Assembly: GCF_026151205.1 (NCBI RefSeq)
Contig: NC_087079.1
Coordinates: 10,530,635-10,594,634 of the forward strand
Source of the DNA: Bolinopsis microptera
Taxonomy: Eukaryota > Ctenophora > Tentaculata > Lobata > Bolinopsidae
Length of the DNA: 64,000 bases
Reading direction: 5' to 3'
The position numbers and the translations under genes are program-made. This document shows positions 1 through 9,364 of the stretch, in pieces; within the stretch, counting starts at the first letter, position 1; each line of letters opens with the position of its first letter. A model generated the notes under the pieces. That model ran no database searches. It was not told where the DNA came from and saw only the letters and a list, made by a program, of their open reading frames with translations.

Positions 1-1
1 A

Positions 2-655
2 CTCATAAGATCAGTGGCCCAAGTGAACCCTACAACTTTAGCTAGAACTATATTAAAACAAAATGAAATAGTGGCAACAACTGGAGGACAGGATTATATA
101 ATTGTACACCCATGCAATGTCGTATACAATGTAACTTGGCAGAAAACTCTAAACAGTAAGTGCAGTACATTAATTCCAGTGAACTATGTCAATAATAGAC
201 AAATCACGGTCCAGTCCTATTTCGATCCATTGACTCATGGTCTATTTAGTGATTCCCCAAAGGTGAATTGCGATCAGGGCCCAGATCAATATTTTAGCCT
301 AGGAAATCAAACTTTTATTTACAAGCCAGGCCATATTCCAAAACCGGTCCACAATAAAAAAGTTCAAGACTGGCCTACACTTAGGGCAAATATTACGGAT
401 AGTCTAATCGAGCTCCCTGAAAGTTGGATATTTAATGAATCCAACAAACTAGACCCATCTGACCTAATTTGGGATTTTCTAGATAAACGTCTTGATGAAT
501 TAAATCATAGTGATTATGATGAATATGACCAGTTGGCAGGAATATCAATACTCGGTTTTCTCGGTCTCTCATTTGAACATATCATAGATGGCATAATAAC
601 AAACCTTTTTAGAGTATTTGCATTTCTAGGTATGTTAGCGTTTTTCAGAAAGTAA
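2..655 (+). CDS. glycoprotein-like ORF, C-terminal part (cut by window edge)
   Basis: The frame is open from the left edge and has no early ATG, so this is the 3' part of a longer ORF or a spliced exon. The visible product of about 218 aa has several N-glycosylation sequons (NVT, NQT, NIT, NES, NHS), a few cysteines in the first half, and a hydrophobic C-terminal stretch beginning near LAGISILGFL and ending in a short basic tail. This looks like a type I membrane glycoprotein ending in a transmembrane anchor. It lies just upstream of other ORFs that end in a retrovirus-like Env and LTR, so it probably belongs to the same element. I do not recognise the family with certainty; an envelope-like surface protein is an inference from the architecture. 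Confidence 0.5.
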   Translation, partial: LIRSVAQVNPTTLARTILKQNEIVATTGGQDYIIVHPCNVVYNVTWQKTLNSKCSTLIPVNYVNNRQITVQSYFDPLTHGLFSDSPKVNCDQGPDQYFSLGNQTFIYKPGHIPKPVHNKKVQDWPTLRANITDSLIELPESWIFNESNKLDPSDLIWDFLDKRLDELNHSDYDEYDQLAGISILGFLGLSFEHIIDGIITNLFRVFAFLGMLAFFRK

Positions 656-690
656 GCATAATATAACATAATCAGAGCCGTTAATTATAG

Positions 691-1164
691 GTGATCAATG
701 CATCGACCCAGACCTCCAACAAACACGATGGATTTGAGGGGTACTATTTTGCAAAACATGTGCATACACAACTGCTCACCACACCAATTCTAAACACTTT
801 AGGATATTTATTCAGATATGTAAATTTATTAGTTCTGTTAGATATTTTACCGCTATCAGAAGTTAAATTTAATGAAAAAGTCGCATGGGATGAAGCTATT
901 GACAAAATTTCAACTAGCAAAATAGAAAGGGCACAATATTTAACTAGATTAAGTGTTAGTATAGACCTTTTTGCCGACAGATTAAACAATGAGGCTTATC
1001 TTGCGTTAAACAGTTTTAATGTAGTCTGTACTATTGAAGACAGAATTAAGTTACCAGGTATTATGAATTTATACATCAAAAAAGTGCATCCTTACTATAG
1101 AATGTTGGAGATTAATATTGATCTAATCAATCAAAATCTCATAACGCGAAATGATCATAACTAA
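691..1164 (+). CDS. unknown ORF of the env-bearing element
   Basis: An open frame of about 157 codons with no ATG near its start (the first in-frame codon after the upstream stop region is GTG). It is preceded by TTAATTATAG, which resembles a splice acceptor, so it may be an exon of a spliced subgenomic transcript. The product is mostly helical in appearance (Leu/Ile/Lys/Asn-rich) with no motif I recognise. Its last 14 nt overlap the start of the next ORF in a different frame. A capsid-like or accessory role is possible because the next ORF carries a zinc knuckle, but nothing in the sequence proves it. Confidence 0.4.
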   Translation: MINASTQTSNKHDGFEGYYFAKHVHTQLLTTPILNTLGYLFRYVNLLVLLDILPLSEVKFNEKVAWDEAIDKISTSKIERAQYLTRLSVSIDLFADRLNNEAYLALNSFNVVCTIEDRIKLPGIMNLYIKKVHPYYRMLEINIDLINQNLITRNDHN

Positions 1165-1819
1165 AAATTTGTCTCAAAAATGTTTTGCCAATCGTATATT
1201 AATTCTACAGGGCCGACAACGAAGAAATAAAAAATGCTACAAGTGTCATTCGGTGAGACATCTGGCTGCGAACTGCACAAATTTTTTTGATCTACCCGAG
1301 GAAATAATATTTGATTTAATGTTATATATACGTCCAAAAGATCTCCTCGAATTTAGAAAAGTTAATAAATACTGTTTCAATCTTTCAGAGGACACAGTTT
1401 TTTTAGGAAAATTTCGTTCAATGCTAAGTAATTTGTCTGTACCAGAAGTACAGTTAAAAGTAGATAAGTATTTGCCTAACCTTAACTTAAGAGTTAAAGA
1501 AGCATTAGGATGTGATTTTAAAAACACTTTACCTTTAGATTATTTCACTTTTAAGGTCCCATTATGGATAAGCTTTATCAAGCCACGCTCCACTAAGTTT
1601 ATGGTTTTTATGTCAAAAAACCCACATTTAAGTTCTGCAGAAAATTATTTTCAAAGGCATGCAGAATACAAGGAATATTTTCTAGCTTTAACTAAATTTG
1701 AAAGAAAATGTTTAAAATGGGAAGGCAAATTTACGTTTTTATTAAATAATAAGAGATGTGGAATTAAATTTACAAAAGTATTGAACGATGCTCTAGCTTC
1801 AAACTCAAGAGTCAGTTAA
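1151..1819 (+). CDS. CCHC zinc-knuckle plus F-box protein
   Basis: A 222-aa ORF starting at an ATG that overlaps the end of the preceding ORF. Residues 29-42 form a retroviral-type zinc knuckle (C29, C32, H37, C42; spacing C-X2-C-X4-H-X4-C) after a basic stretch (GRQRRNKK). Right behind it, about residues 45-92, is a good F-box, with the hallmark FFDLPEEIIFDLMLYIRPKDL start and the hydrophobic pattern through FLGKF. F-boxes bind Skp1 and recruit targets to SCF ubiquitin ligases; zinc knuckles bind nucleic acid. The C-terminal 130 residues are basic and unrecognised. The pairing of a knuckle with an F-box inside a retrovirus-like element is unusual. A role in degrading a host factor is inference only. 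Confidence 0.6.
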   Translation: MIITKNLSQKCFANRILILQGRQRRNKKCYKCHSVRHLAANCTNFFDLPEEIIFDLMLYIRPKDLLEFRKVNKYCFNLSEDTVFLGKFRSMLSNLSVPEVQLKVDKYLPNLNLRVKEALGCDFKNTLPLDYFTFKVPLWISFIKPRSTKFMVFMSKNPHLSSAENYFQRHAEYKEYFLALTKFERKCLKWEGKFTFLLNNKRCGIKFTKVLNDALASNSRVS

Positions 1820-1864
1820 TATATAAATTAAATTTTCCTTAAAAATAGCCAAATTTTTAATGGC

Positions 1865-4057
1865 ATGAATTTAAGACGCATCCTTTTTCAGATAATGTTC
1901 TCCTACCTGGTAATGATATCGATATATATGAGCCTACAACAGGCAAACAGCTCAAAGTTTAAGCCTGTGAAGCTCTACATCAATCAAGGCATAGCTCTTG
2001 AAATGAAAGGAATAGCAGGATTAAGCACTTATACAACACCTATATCAGTTTTTATCAAAGTGAAAAAACCAGAAATCGTGCGAGTCGACGGATCATGTAG
2101 AAAAATTTGCAAAACATCAACACTTTTTTCACTCGCGGTTAAAAATTGTATGCGATTTGAAATCGGCTCTGGTAAACAACTACAACGTTTCCAAGACGTT
2201 GCTGATGCAACACAATGTATGAAACACTGTCAGGCACATGATAATTGCAAAGCCTTCGTCTATGTACCGGGCTATAAAGATTGTGCCTTGAAAACCAGCT
2301 TTACAGTGGACCATGTGCCTAGGAAATACACAATTTATGAATTTGATATGGACTGCGTTGGTCAGCTCACTGACCCATGCAACTCATTGGATGCTCAACC
2401 TTCGTCTGAACTTAGTGATATTTTGTCAAGTTCACTCGAAAGCCGAGTAGAAAACTTTTGGAAGGCCAAAAAAGTTCAACTTAAGAACCTTAATGTAGGA
2501 AACGTCACACGAGTAAAACGCCAATTAACAGCAATTGCCATGTTATCTGTGCCAATAATAGGCAGCGTTCTAAACTTTGGTTACAGCTATTGGGAGTCAC
2601 ACAAGCTTAACGAGAAAATTGAGCAAATGCAACATAAATTTGACGAGTTTACTCATCAAGTATATGATTTTGAGAAACGTACAATTCTGTGGGATTATGA
2701 AGCTTTGAGACTGATCGAAAATCTAGATACAAAATTTTCCAAAAATATAGATGAACTTCAATGTGAAACAAATATTTTGGGCTATGCAATATTACAATCA
2801 CATGAAATTGCAGAGTGGGAAAGAAAAGTAGACGAAATTTTGCGTCCATTAGAACGGGGATCTAAAATCGGCCCGCTTTCTCCTCAAATTTTTGATATAA
2901 CAATGCTTCAAAATATAGTAAATTCGACAAAAGACCTCAGCGATACAGTTTATAAGCAAGAACCTTCATATTTGTATCACACCACTACTGCCAATTTGAT
3001 AGATATTAAAGAAAACACAGCAGATTATAGTTTCCATCTAATTCTGCAAGTCCCAGTGATTAAGAAAAACCATGCATACCCGTACTACGCAGTCAGGCAA
3101 ACTTCATTTACTGCAAAGAATAAATGCTATTATCATGACCTACCGGATTACGTTTACTTCTCAAAAGGAAACTTTATTGGACTTGACATGAACCTATGCG
3201 AAGGTGGCACAGGAGAGCTACTATATTGTTATCAAAATTTGGCATCGGCAAAATCTGCCGATGAAAATAAAGCTAGAGCAGCCTGCCTAAATAGTGAACT
3301 AATGTCAGATTGTAAAATTTTACCAATTGAGTGTGCAGACAAAACGGTTGTGCTACAGACAGGTGTTTTAATCCACACCATGTTTGTTGTGAAAGCTATT
3401 TATCACACTGCCATTGACAATACCAAGATAACTGAAATCCACCCGAACGAAACTGAGACACGGGTAAGTTATTATCCGTGGAAACAATTTGAAACAATCG
3501 AATTTCGAAATGGTTTTGTCTCAAATCCAGAAAACACGGAGTACACAGTCGAACTTGAAGTTGAAATTACAGCACCCTTAACTTGGAATGAGATGGTAAA
3601 CAAAAATCAAATTAAAATTGACCAGTTGAACACGACCAAGGCTCTTAATATGCTCAAAGACACTGTTCATACAATTAATACCGGCACTCTTATACATAAA
3701 TATTTTGGTTGGAACAAAGTTTATGTAACACTGACTATTGTGTCAGCGGCTTTTTGGTCGCTGGTTTTGGCTTACGGAATCTATAAAATGATTAAAGGCA
3801 GAAATGTCCCAAAAGCATATGCTTATATCAGACCTCGCAGAAGGCCGGAACAAATTGAACTTAGAGATTTGGACCTAGAAAGGTCTGAAGTTCAGAGTCC
3901 TCAACTCAGTCGCAGCTCATCACTTCCTGATTTGATTGAGCCTACATTACCGAACGTAAATTTTCCAATTGAAACGGCACATAACTTGATACGGCGCAGA
4001 CTAGAAGACCCTAACAAAACTATAGCAGACACATCTGCCAGTTCAGACAGCGAATAA
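1865..4057 (+). CDS. Env-like fusion glycoprotein with PAN/Apple module (endogenous element)
   Basis: An intact 730-aa ORF. Residues 1-29 are a signal peptide. Residues about 78-165 are cysteine-rich with the PAN/Apple pattern (Cys 118, 122, 128 and 140, with CKAFVY in between). A furin-type site RVKR lies at 216-219, followed by a hydrophobic Ala/Ile/Val/Gly-rich stretch that could be a fusion peptide, and then a long heptad-like helical region (about 245-300). A conserved-looking cysteine-rich ectodomain follows. A single transmembrane helix is at about 617-640, and a cytoplasmic tail of about 90 aa is rich in Arg, Ser and Pro. This order matches class I / F-like envelope proteins of retrovirus-like elements. 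It is followed by a polypurine tract and an LTR-like sequence. The closest envelope family cannot be decided without a search. Confidence 0.65.
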   Translation: MNLRRILFQIMFSYLVMISIYMSLQQANSSKFKPVKLYINQGIALEMKGIAGLSTYTTPISVFIKVKKPEIVRVDGSCRKICKTSTLFSLAVKNCMRFEIGSGKQLQRFQDVADATQCMKHCQAHDNCKAFVYVPGYKDCALKTSFTVDHVPRKYTIYEFDMDCVGQLTDPCNSLDAQPSSELSDILSSSLESRVENFWKAKKVQLKNLNVGNVTRVKRQLTAIAMLSVPIIGSVLNFGYSYWESHKLNEKIEQMQHKFDEFTHQVYDFEKRTILWDYEALRLIENLDTKFSKNIDELQCETNILGYAILQSHEIAEWERKVDEILRPLERGSKIGPLSPQIFDITMLQNIVNSTKDLSDTVYKQEPSYLYHTTTANLIDIKENTADYSFHLILQVPVIKKNHAYPYYAVRQTSFTAKNKCYYHDLPDYVYFSKGNFIGLDMNLCEGGTGELLYCYQNLASAKSADENKARAACLNSELMSDCKILPIECADKTVVLQTGVLIHTMFVVKAIYHTAIDNTKITEIHPNETETRVSYYPWKQFETIEFRNGFVSNPENTEYTVELEVEITAPLTWNEMVNKNQIKIDQLNTTKALNMLKDTVHTINTGTLIHKYFGWNKVYVTLTIVSAAFWSLVLAYGIYKMIKGRNVPKAYAYIRPRRRPEQIELRDLDLERSEVQSPQLSRSSSLPDLIEPTLPNVNFPIETAHNLIRRRLEDPNKTIADTSASSDSE

Positions 4058-4990
4058 ACAATTTTGGTAGATTTAATATTGGTCTGACTGCCCGTTTAGT
4101 GGCAGCTGTACCTAGAGAAAATTTATGTTTAATTTTGGATTGAAATAATGTACAGGTTCGAGGGTTGGCAAGTTGTGGTAATCAAAAGCCGTAAAACCGC
4201 AAAGTGATTACCACACGAGCTTTGTGCCGGCCGTCCCTGGGCCTGGAGTTAGATTTCTATCGATGCACTGGCATCAATAGGAAACTAACGGCCAGAAGTA
4301 CTGATAGTATCATGCTCTGGTTATAAAATATATATGATATGCATAATAAGCATGCATATGAAATTCTCTTGAAATTGTTGTTTTCTTGAGAAATACTAAT
4401 TGTACAAATTTCGTTTAACGCGAAATCGCTTTGATCGCGAATGCAGTTATGATCAAAACAAAATTAAGAAAATTATAAAAAAAGGAAATATACAAAAATA
4501 ATAAAAAAATTTTTTAGACTAGATATATTAACTTGCTCATGCTCTCAGAAGCATAGATATTTAATTTAAATTATTGTTAATGTTTTGAGGAGGGAGGAGA
4601 ATGATGGACAATTCATGAACAATAAAGAGACTGAGAGTAGAATTTTAGATGAGTTTTATTATTGTTGATATATTAATGTTGATATATTAATAGTTGATAT
4701 ATTTTTAAAATGGTTGACTGTACACATTTACCAATTTCCAGATTGTCAATAATAAAAGAAAGAAAAGTTTGAAAAGGAAGTACAGCCAATCATTTATGTT
4801 TACTAGAAATTTGAATTTAAAAATTATCTTTAAGTAAAAGCTCTAGAGATATGTTTTCATTAAAAATGTTGTATTAAGACTAAAATTTTGTTGCATTGTA
4901 AAATACATGTTGTAAAGATTCAGTTAATAATTTTATTCCTCTAAACACAAAACATCTAAAAAAGTATTAAATAGAATAAAATTATTATTA
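4058..4990. other. noncoding 3' region of env-bearing element
   Basis: AT-rich with no ORF of note. Contains a short inverted repeat around 4162-4213 (GTGGTAATCA and its complement TGATTACCAC) and repeats of TTGATATATTAAT near 4665-4700. Nothing else seen. Confidence 0.4.
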
Positions 4991-5004
4991 AAAAAAAGGA
5001 GGTA
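4991..5004 (+). other. polypurine tract before 3' LTR
   Basis: A run of A residues followed by GGAGG lies immediately 5' of a TGTTAG sequence, as expected for the plus-strand priming site of an LTR element transcribed to the right. It supports the assignment of the four upstream ORFs to one element. Confidence 0.5.
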
Positions 5005-5820
5005 TGTTAGGTTATAGGATTAGATGATAGTAACATGGGAACAGGTGGTTCATCAATTGTGACCGGTCAATCGTGACCTGTAAACATTGCTGTTCTAAAA
5101 TATGGGTGCAGAATATTCGCGAATTTTACGATTGGTCCAACAATAGGTGGGGCAGCCGTCCATTGGTTGTAAGTCATGTGACCTAGGTCACATGACCATA
5201 GCAGGTGGACTAAAGCCTCATTTAACCCCGGTCAGCTCACGGTGCACTAACTTTAGTGTGACGTTAAAATAGTTATTGACCTGCAAGGTAGGCAATATAA
5301 ATACAGATGTTTTGTGTCGAAAAAGTTAGTTTATTTTAAACCACTTCTCCTAAACTGTTGTTTCCGTTGTAACAAAAAGATTCGCCATAATAAGATTAAA
5401 ACGCTAGACATCTTAAAAGATGGTTTATTTTTCGATATAATTATAATATTGGTTTACTTTCAGTTTCATACCAAATTATTACACATGTCAGTATACTATT
5501 GTTATTTGAATATAACTGTAACATTTGCTATCACTGTAACAATCTACAGTGAAAGCACGAAAGTATAACCTACGAACGCAAAATCGTCTGATTGGGTGTT
5601 ATTCTCTAAATTAATAATAATTTAGTTGACAGCCACCTATAATAAGTAGCAGTAATTTAATAACTTGCCTGTCCACATAGCGAATACTGATGTCGTCTGG
5701 TTATTGGTATCGTCGAGTCCATGATGTTTATCATCTTACACTTGATTAACCCTTGCTATTAAATAAATATAATTAATGCAAGATTATAAAATAACTTACT
5801 TACCTTAATAACGACAAATT
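5005..5820 (+). repeat. probable 3' LTR of the env-bearing element (right end uncertain)
   Basis: Starts with TGTTAG right after the polypurine tract. It holds U3-like features: a perfect 24-bp palindrome at 5173-5196 and a TATA box TATAAATA at 5296-5303, about 290 bp into the repeat. The right end is not fixed: candidate TAACA ends occur near 5525-5542, and an AATAAA motif lies near 5762. The 5' copy would be off the left edge, so the end cannot be set by comparison. An 84-codon ORF in this stretch (5314-5568) has no recognisable domain and I do not call it a gene. Confidence 0.45.
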
Positions 5821-6490
5821 TTGACTTTAACCATAAATTTAGTCAAACTGTTGGCAACGTTACGCCACTGCATATATGAATTAAATTTTATTGAGCTTAC
5901 ATTCGATTTATCATATGTTTATGATATTGATATTGATAACAGTTAAATATCGCTAACTGTACACATAACACGTCCCGCCTATACTGCGTGTAATAAGAAA
6001 TTGTGTGCTATGATATGTAACTGATGTGTGTAACATGTTAATGGCTCGCCGTTGGAATGTTCCCAGGACCCAGATCAAGAATATTACTCCTTACCAAAAT
6101 ACGCACATACGGTGTAAGTTACAGGATCACGATAAGGTTGATAATTTGTCCACGTGACCGTTTGGCGCGCGGTGTGCACGTGGGCCCATGGGAAATAAGT
6201 ATTCTACAAGGCAAATAAGTCTCTGTACTTACATCACGTGGAATTTATAATTCTAGCCTGTTTGACGCCATGGAAACAGAGGATTATCGTATAAGTATTA
6301 ATGCACGGTTTTACAATATTAATAATAATATCGAAAGCGCCCTAGATGTAGGATTTTTAAAAACATAACAATTAAAGTGAGCAGAACTACCTAACCATAC
6401 TTTAGCTTTAACAGCCATAATATAACCAAGTTAACTGCAGTACCCAATATGGTACTAGTATGTCGTCATTTTAAACACACGGTGCAGAGT

Positions 6491-6911
6491 GCAGATTGAT
6501 GACCCTTCACTATTACCCTGTATTATGTAATTGTATGTTATATCATAAAACTCGACAGCAAGAGACAGTTGTAAGAGAAAATTATGGTTGCCAATACAAC
6601 AGGGAGGACGGAGGTGTATCAAATGTATTACCATTTAGCTGCGGGGCGTGTTAATGTGTTATCACATATTCATGGGCAGTTACATTTTAAGAGTAATAAT
6701 CATGATGTGAATTGCAGATTGATGACCCTTCACTATTATGTTATATCATAAAACTCAACAGCAAGTTGTAAGAGAAAATTATGGTCGCCATGGCAACAGG
6801 GAGGACGGAGGTGTATCAAATGTATTACCATTTAGCTGCGGGGCGTGTTAATGTGTTATCACATATTCATGGGCAGTTACATTTTAAGAGTAATAATCAG
6901 GATGTAAATTG
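6491..6911 (+). repeat. tandem repeat block A (about 200-223-bp units)
   Basis: Two units beginning GCAGATTGATGACCC at 6491 and 6714. The second carries the 14-mer GTCGCCATGGCAAC; the first has a decayed version. The block is followed by a 115-bp tail (6914-7028) found again after block B. ORFs reported across these units are by-products of the repeat. Confidence 0.85.
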
Positions 6912-7359
6912 TAAAGTGGAACCATCATACTGTGCAGAAGTGTACAATTTATATCAATAGAGCGGATAAAGGAATGTATCATGACAAATTCAGGCCAGAT
7001 AAGAATCTAGTACAGAGATAAGTTCGACACTGCAACTTGCAAGGGGCGCAAAATGTAAGTTATCCACAAGGTTTGTACAGGCGTTTATTTAGGGTTACAG
7101 ATGGGGGGAGGGTGTTATCACATTGTCATGAGCAGTCGCATTTTCAGTGTAATTATATCATAGTTATGATTGCAGTACTGTCAACCGTTGTAATAAAACT
7201 GTGCAGAAGTGTACAATTGATATCAATATAGATTCGGATAAAGGGGGAAGGGGTGGGGGATATGTAATGTTGTAGCTTATTAGCCCGATGTAGGATTGAA
7301 TCAAAGCATATAGCCATAAAAGTGAGCAGAACGACTTCTTAGGTTTAACTTATCTCTGT

Positions 7360-8201
7360 AGAAAATGATGGTCGCCATGGGAACAGGGAGTACTGTCAAA
7401 TGTATTACCATTTAGCTGCGGGGCGTGTTAATGTGTTATCACATATTCATGGGCAGTTACATTTTAAGAGTAATAATCATGATGTAAATTGCAGATTGAT
7501 GACCCTTCACTATTATGTTATATCATAAAACTCAACAGCAAGTTGTACGAGAAAATTATGGTCGCCATGGCAACAGGGAGGACGGAGGTGTATCAAATGT
7601 ATTACCATTTAGCTGCGGGGCGTGTTAATTTGTGTTATCACATATTCATGGGCAGTTACATTTTAAGAGTAATAATCATGATGTAAATTGCAGATTGATG
7701 ACCCTTCACTATTATGTTATATATCATAAAACTCAACAGCAAGTTGTAAGAGAAAATTATGGTCGCCATGGCAACAGGGAGGACGGAGGTGTATCAAATG
7801 TATTACCATTTAGCTGCGGGGCGTGTTTATGTGTTATCACATATTCATGGGCAGTTACATTTTAAGAGTAATAATCATGATGTAAATTGCAGATTGATGA
7901 CCCTTCACTATTATGTTATATCACAAAACTCAACAGCAAGTTGTAAGAGAAAATGATGGTCGCCATGGCAACAGGGAGGACGGAGGTGTATCAAATGTAT
8001 TACCATTTAGCTGCGGGGCGTGTTAATGTGTTATCACATATTCATGGGCAGTTACATTTTAAGTGTAATAATCATGATGTAAATTGTAGTGGAACCATCA
8101 TACTGTGCAGAAGTGTACAATTTATATCAATAGAGCGGATAAAGGAATGTATCATGACAAATTCAGGCCAGATAAGAATCTAGTACAGAGATAAGTTCGA
8201 C
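7360..8201 (+). repeat. tandem repeat block B (199-bp units)
   Basis: A partial unit from about 7360, then full units starting at 7491, 7690 and 7889 with an exact 199-bp period, then the same tail (8088-8201) that follows block A. Units are nearly identical, with small indels. Each contains GTCGCCATGGCAAC or a one-base variant, which fits the palindromic RFX X-box. The intervening 7030-7360 is a more divergent relative with the same GTGCAGAAGTGTACAATT motif. Confidence 0.85.
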
Positions 8202-8997
8202 TGATGTTGGATGTTGTAAACAAGTTCATCGCTACAAGTTTCATCAGAAGATATGTTAAGAATATCGAAGTAAAATAGCAAGAGCTCAACGATGAGTATA
8301 AGCGTAAAATAAGATATCAGCTTAGAGTTCTGATTTAAATCATGACTAATTTCTTTAGTCAATCATATCACAAGCAATAAAGATGCTAAAAACAGTAAAC
8401 AATAACATAATGAAATAAAAGCCTAACATAATATTATGTTATCGATTGATCATTCAAGTGGGCGTGATAATACGGAGTAGATAAACTGTTGATCGATGCC
8501 AAAAGCTCGACAAAATCTGAGAGAAATACAATTCTATGAGGAATGGAACAGATGTGAACAGTAAATAAGATTGCTCAGTATGGCACATGTTTCAGCTGAG
8601 TTATGTTACGGCATAATGCATATAGCATTGGCAACGATACAACTACAACTACAAGCAAGCGACATCTATCAAAATCAAGTATTAAGAACTAATGAGTAAT
8701 GCAAATGAGAAAAGGCAGCGAATTCACCAAATTTTGCTAAAATCTATTCAGCGCGTTAGTAGATATACCATGTGACATGCAATTCTGACGTCGTAAGTGG
8801 CTAAAAAATATATCACGTGGCGCATCACGTGGCGCAGTTTTGGCCAATCGTAATCGCTTGTCTTGGAGTACAGCGCTCACTTTGAGCGTGATTAAATTCT
8901 GGCCTTGTAATTGGTTGCGCGCGTACGTCACGTGACATAGGTCGTAGCCAATGTCTGAATTACTCCATAAATGTGGAGTAAAACTCTACGTTTTTCT
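8202..8997. other. intergenic, no gene seen
   Basis: No supported coding region. Holds several CACGTG E-box copies (8811-8835 tandem, 8926) and CCAAT-like motifs around 8840-8950, giving the look of a regulatory or promoter-like stretch without an identifiable gene. Confidence 0.3.
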
Positions 8998-8998
8998 A

Positions 8999-9136
8999 TG
9001 GTCTGGCCCGATGGCAAGTGCTACGAAGTAGCGCGCGCCGGGCCAGACCATTAACAATGGTCAATTCCGTTGACCATTGTTAATGGTCTGGCCCGGCGCG
9101 CGCTACTTCGTAGCACTTGCCATCGGCCATCAGACC
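8999..9136. repeat. long near-perfect inverted repeat (nested palindrome)
   Basis: Arms 9001-9064 and 9070-9133 (+3) are complementary, with a 5-nt loop (TTCCG) and a small 2-nt bulge at the outer end. Each arm is itself a mini-element of about 50 bp bounded by GGTCTGGCCC and GGGCCAGACC, so two inverted copies of a short TIR element flank a perfect AT-rich palindrome centred on 9067. Confidence 0.9.
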
Positions 9137-9216
9137 GGGGTGACTTAAAGTATTAACTCATATGCTAACGGGTAATACTTGTAAAATATTTGTTTCAAAT
9201 ATCAGGATCCCGCGAC

Positions 9217-9364
9217 TGCAACTGTCAACGAGTCCAACTCGGCGCGTGTCCTGGTAGATTATAAACCTACAACTCATATGCTGTCTCGTCTCATTTTACT
9301 TTTCCAGTTGGCACTTAGTTGTAGGTTTACAACCTACCAGGACGCGCGCCGAGTTGGACTCGTC
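9217..9364. repeat. second foldback element
   Basis: Left arm about 9219-9264 (CGAGTCCAACTCGGCGCG onward) and right arm about 9317-9363 are complementary over about 46 bp with a few mismatches, around a spacer of about 50 bp. Unrelated in sequence to the neighbouring foldback. Looks like a MITE or foldback transposon. Confidence 0.8.

Noticed and set aside
7489-8183. Repeated ORFs encoding MVAMATGRTEVYQMYYH-like peptides
   Set aside because: They are produced by the 199-bp tandem repeat; frames differ between units, and stops occur at unit ends.
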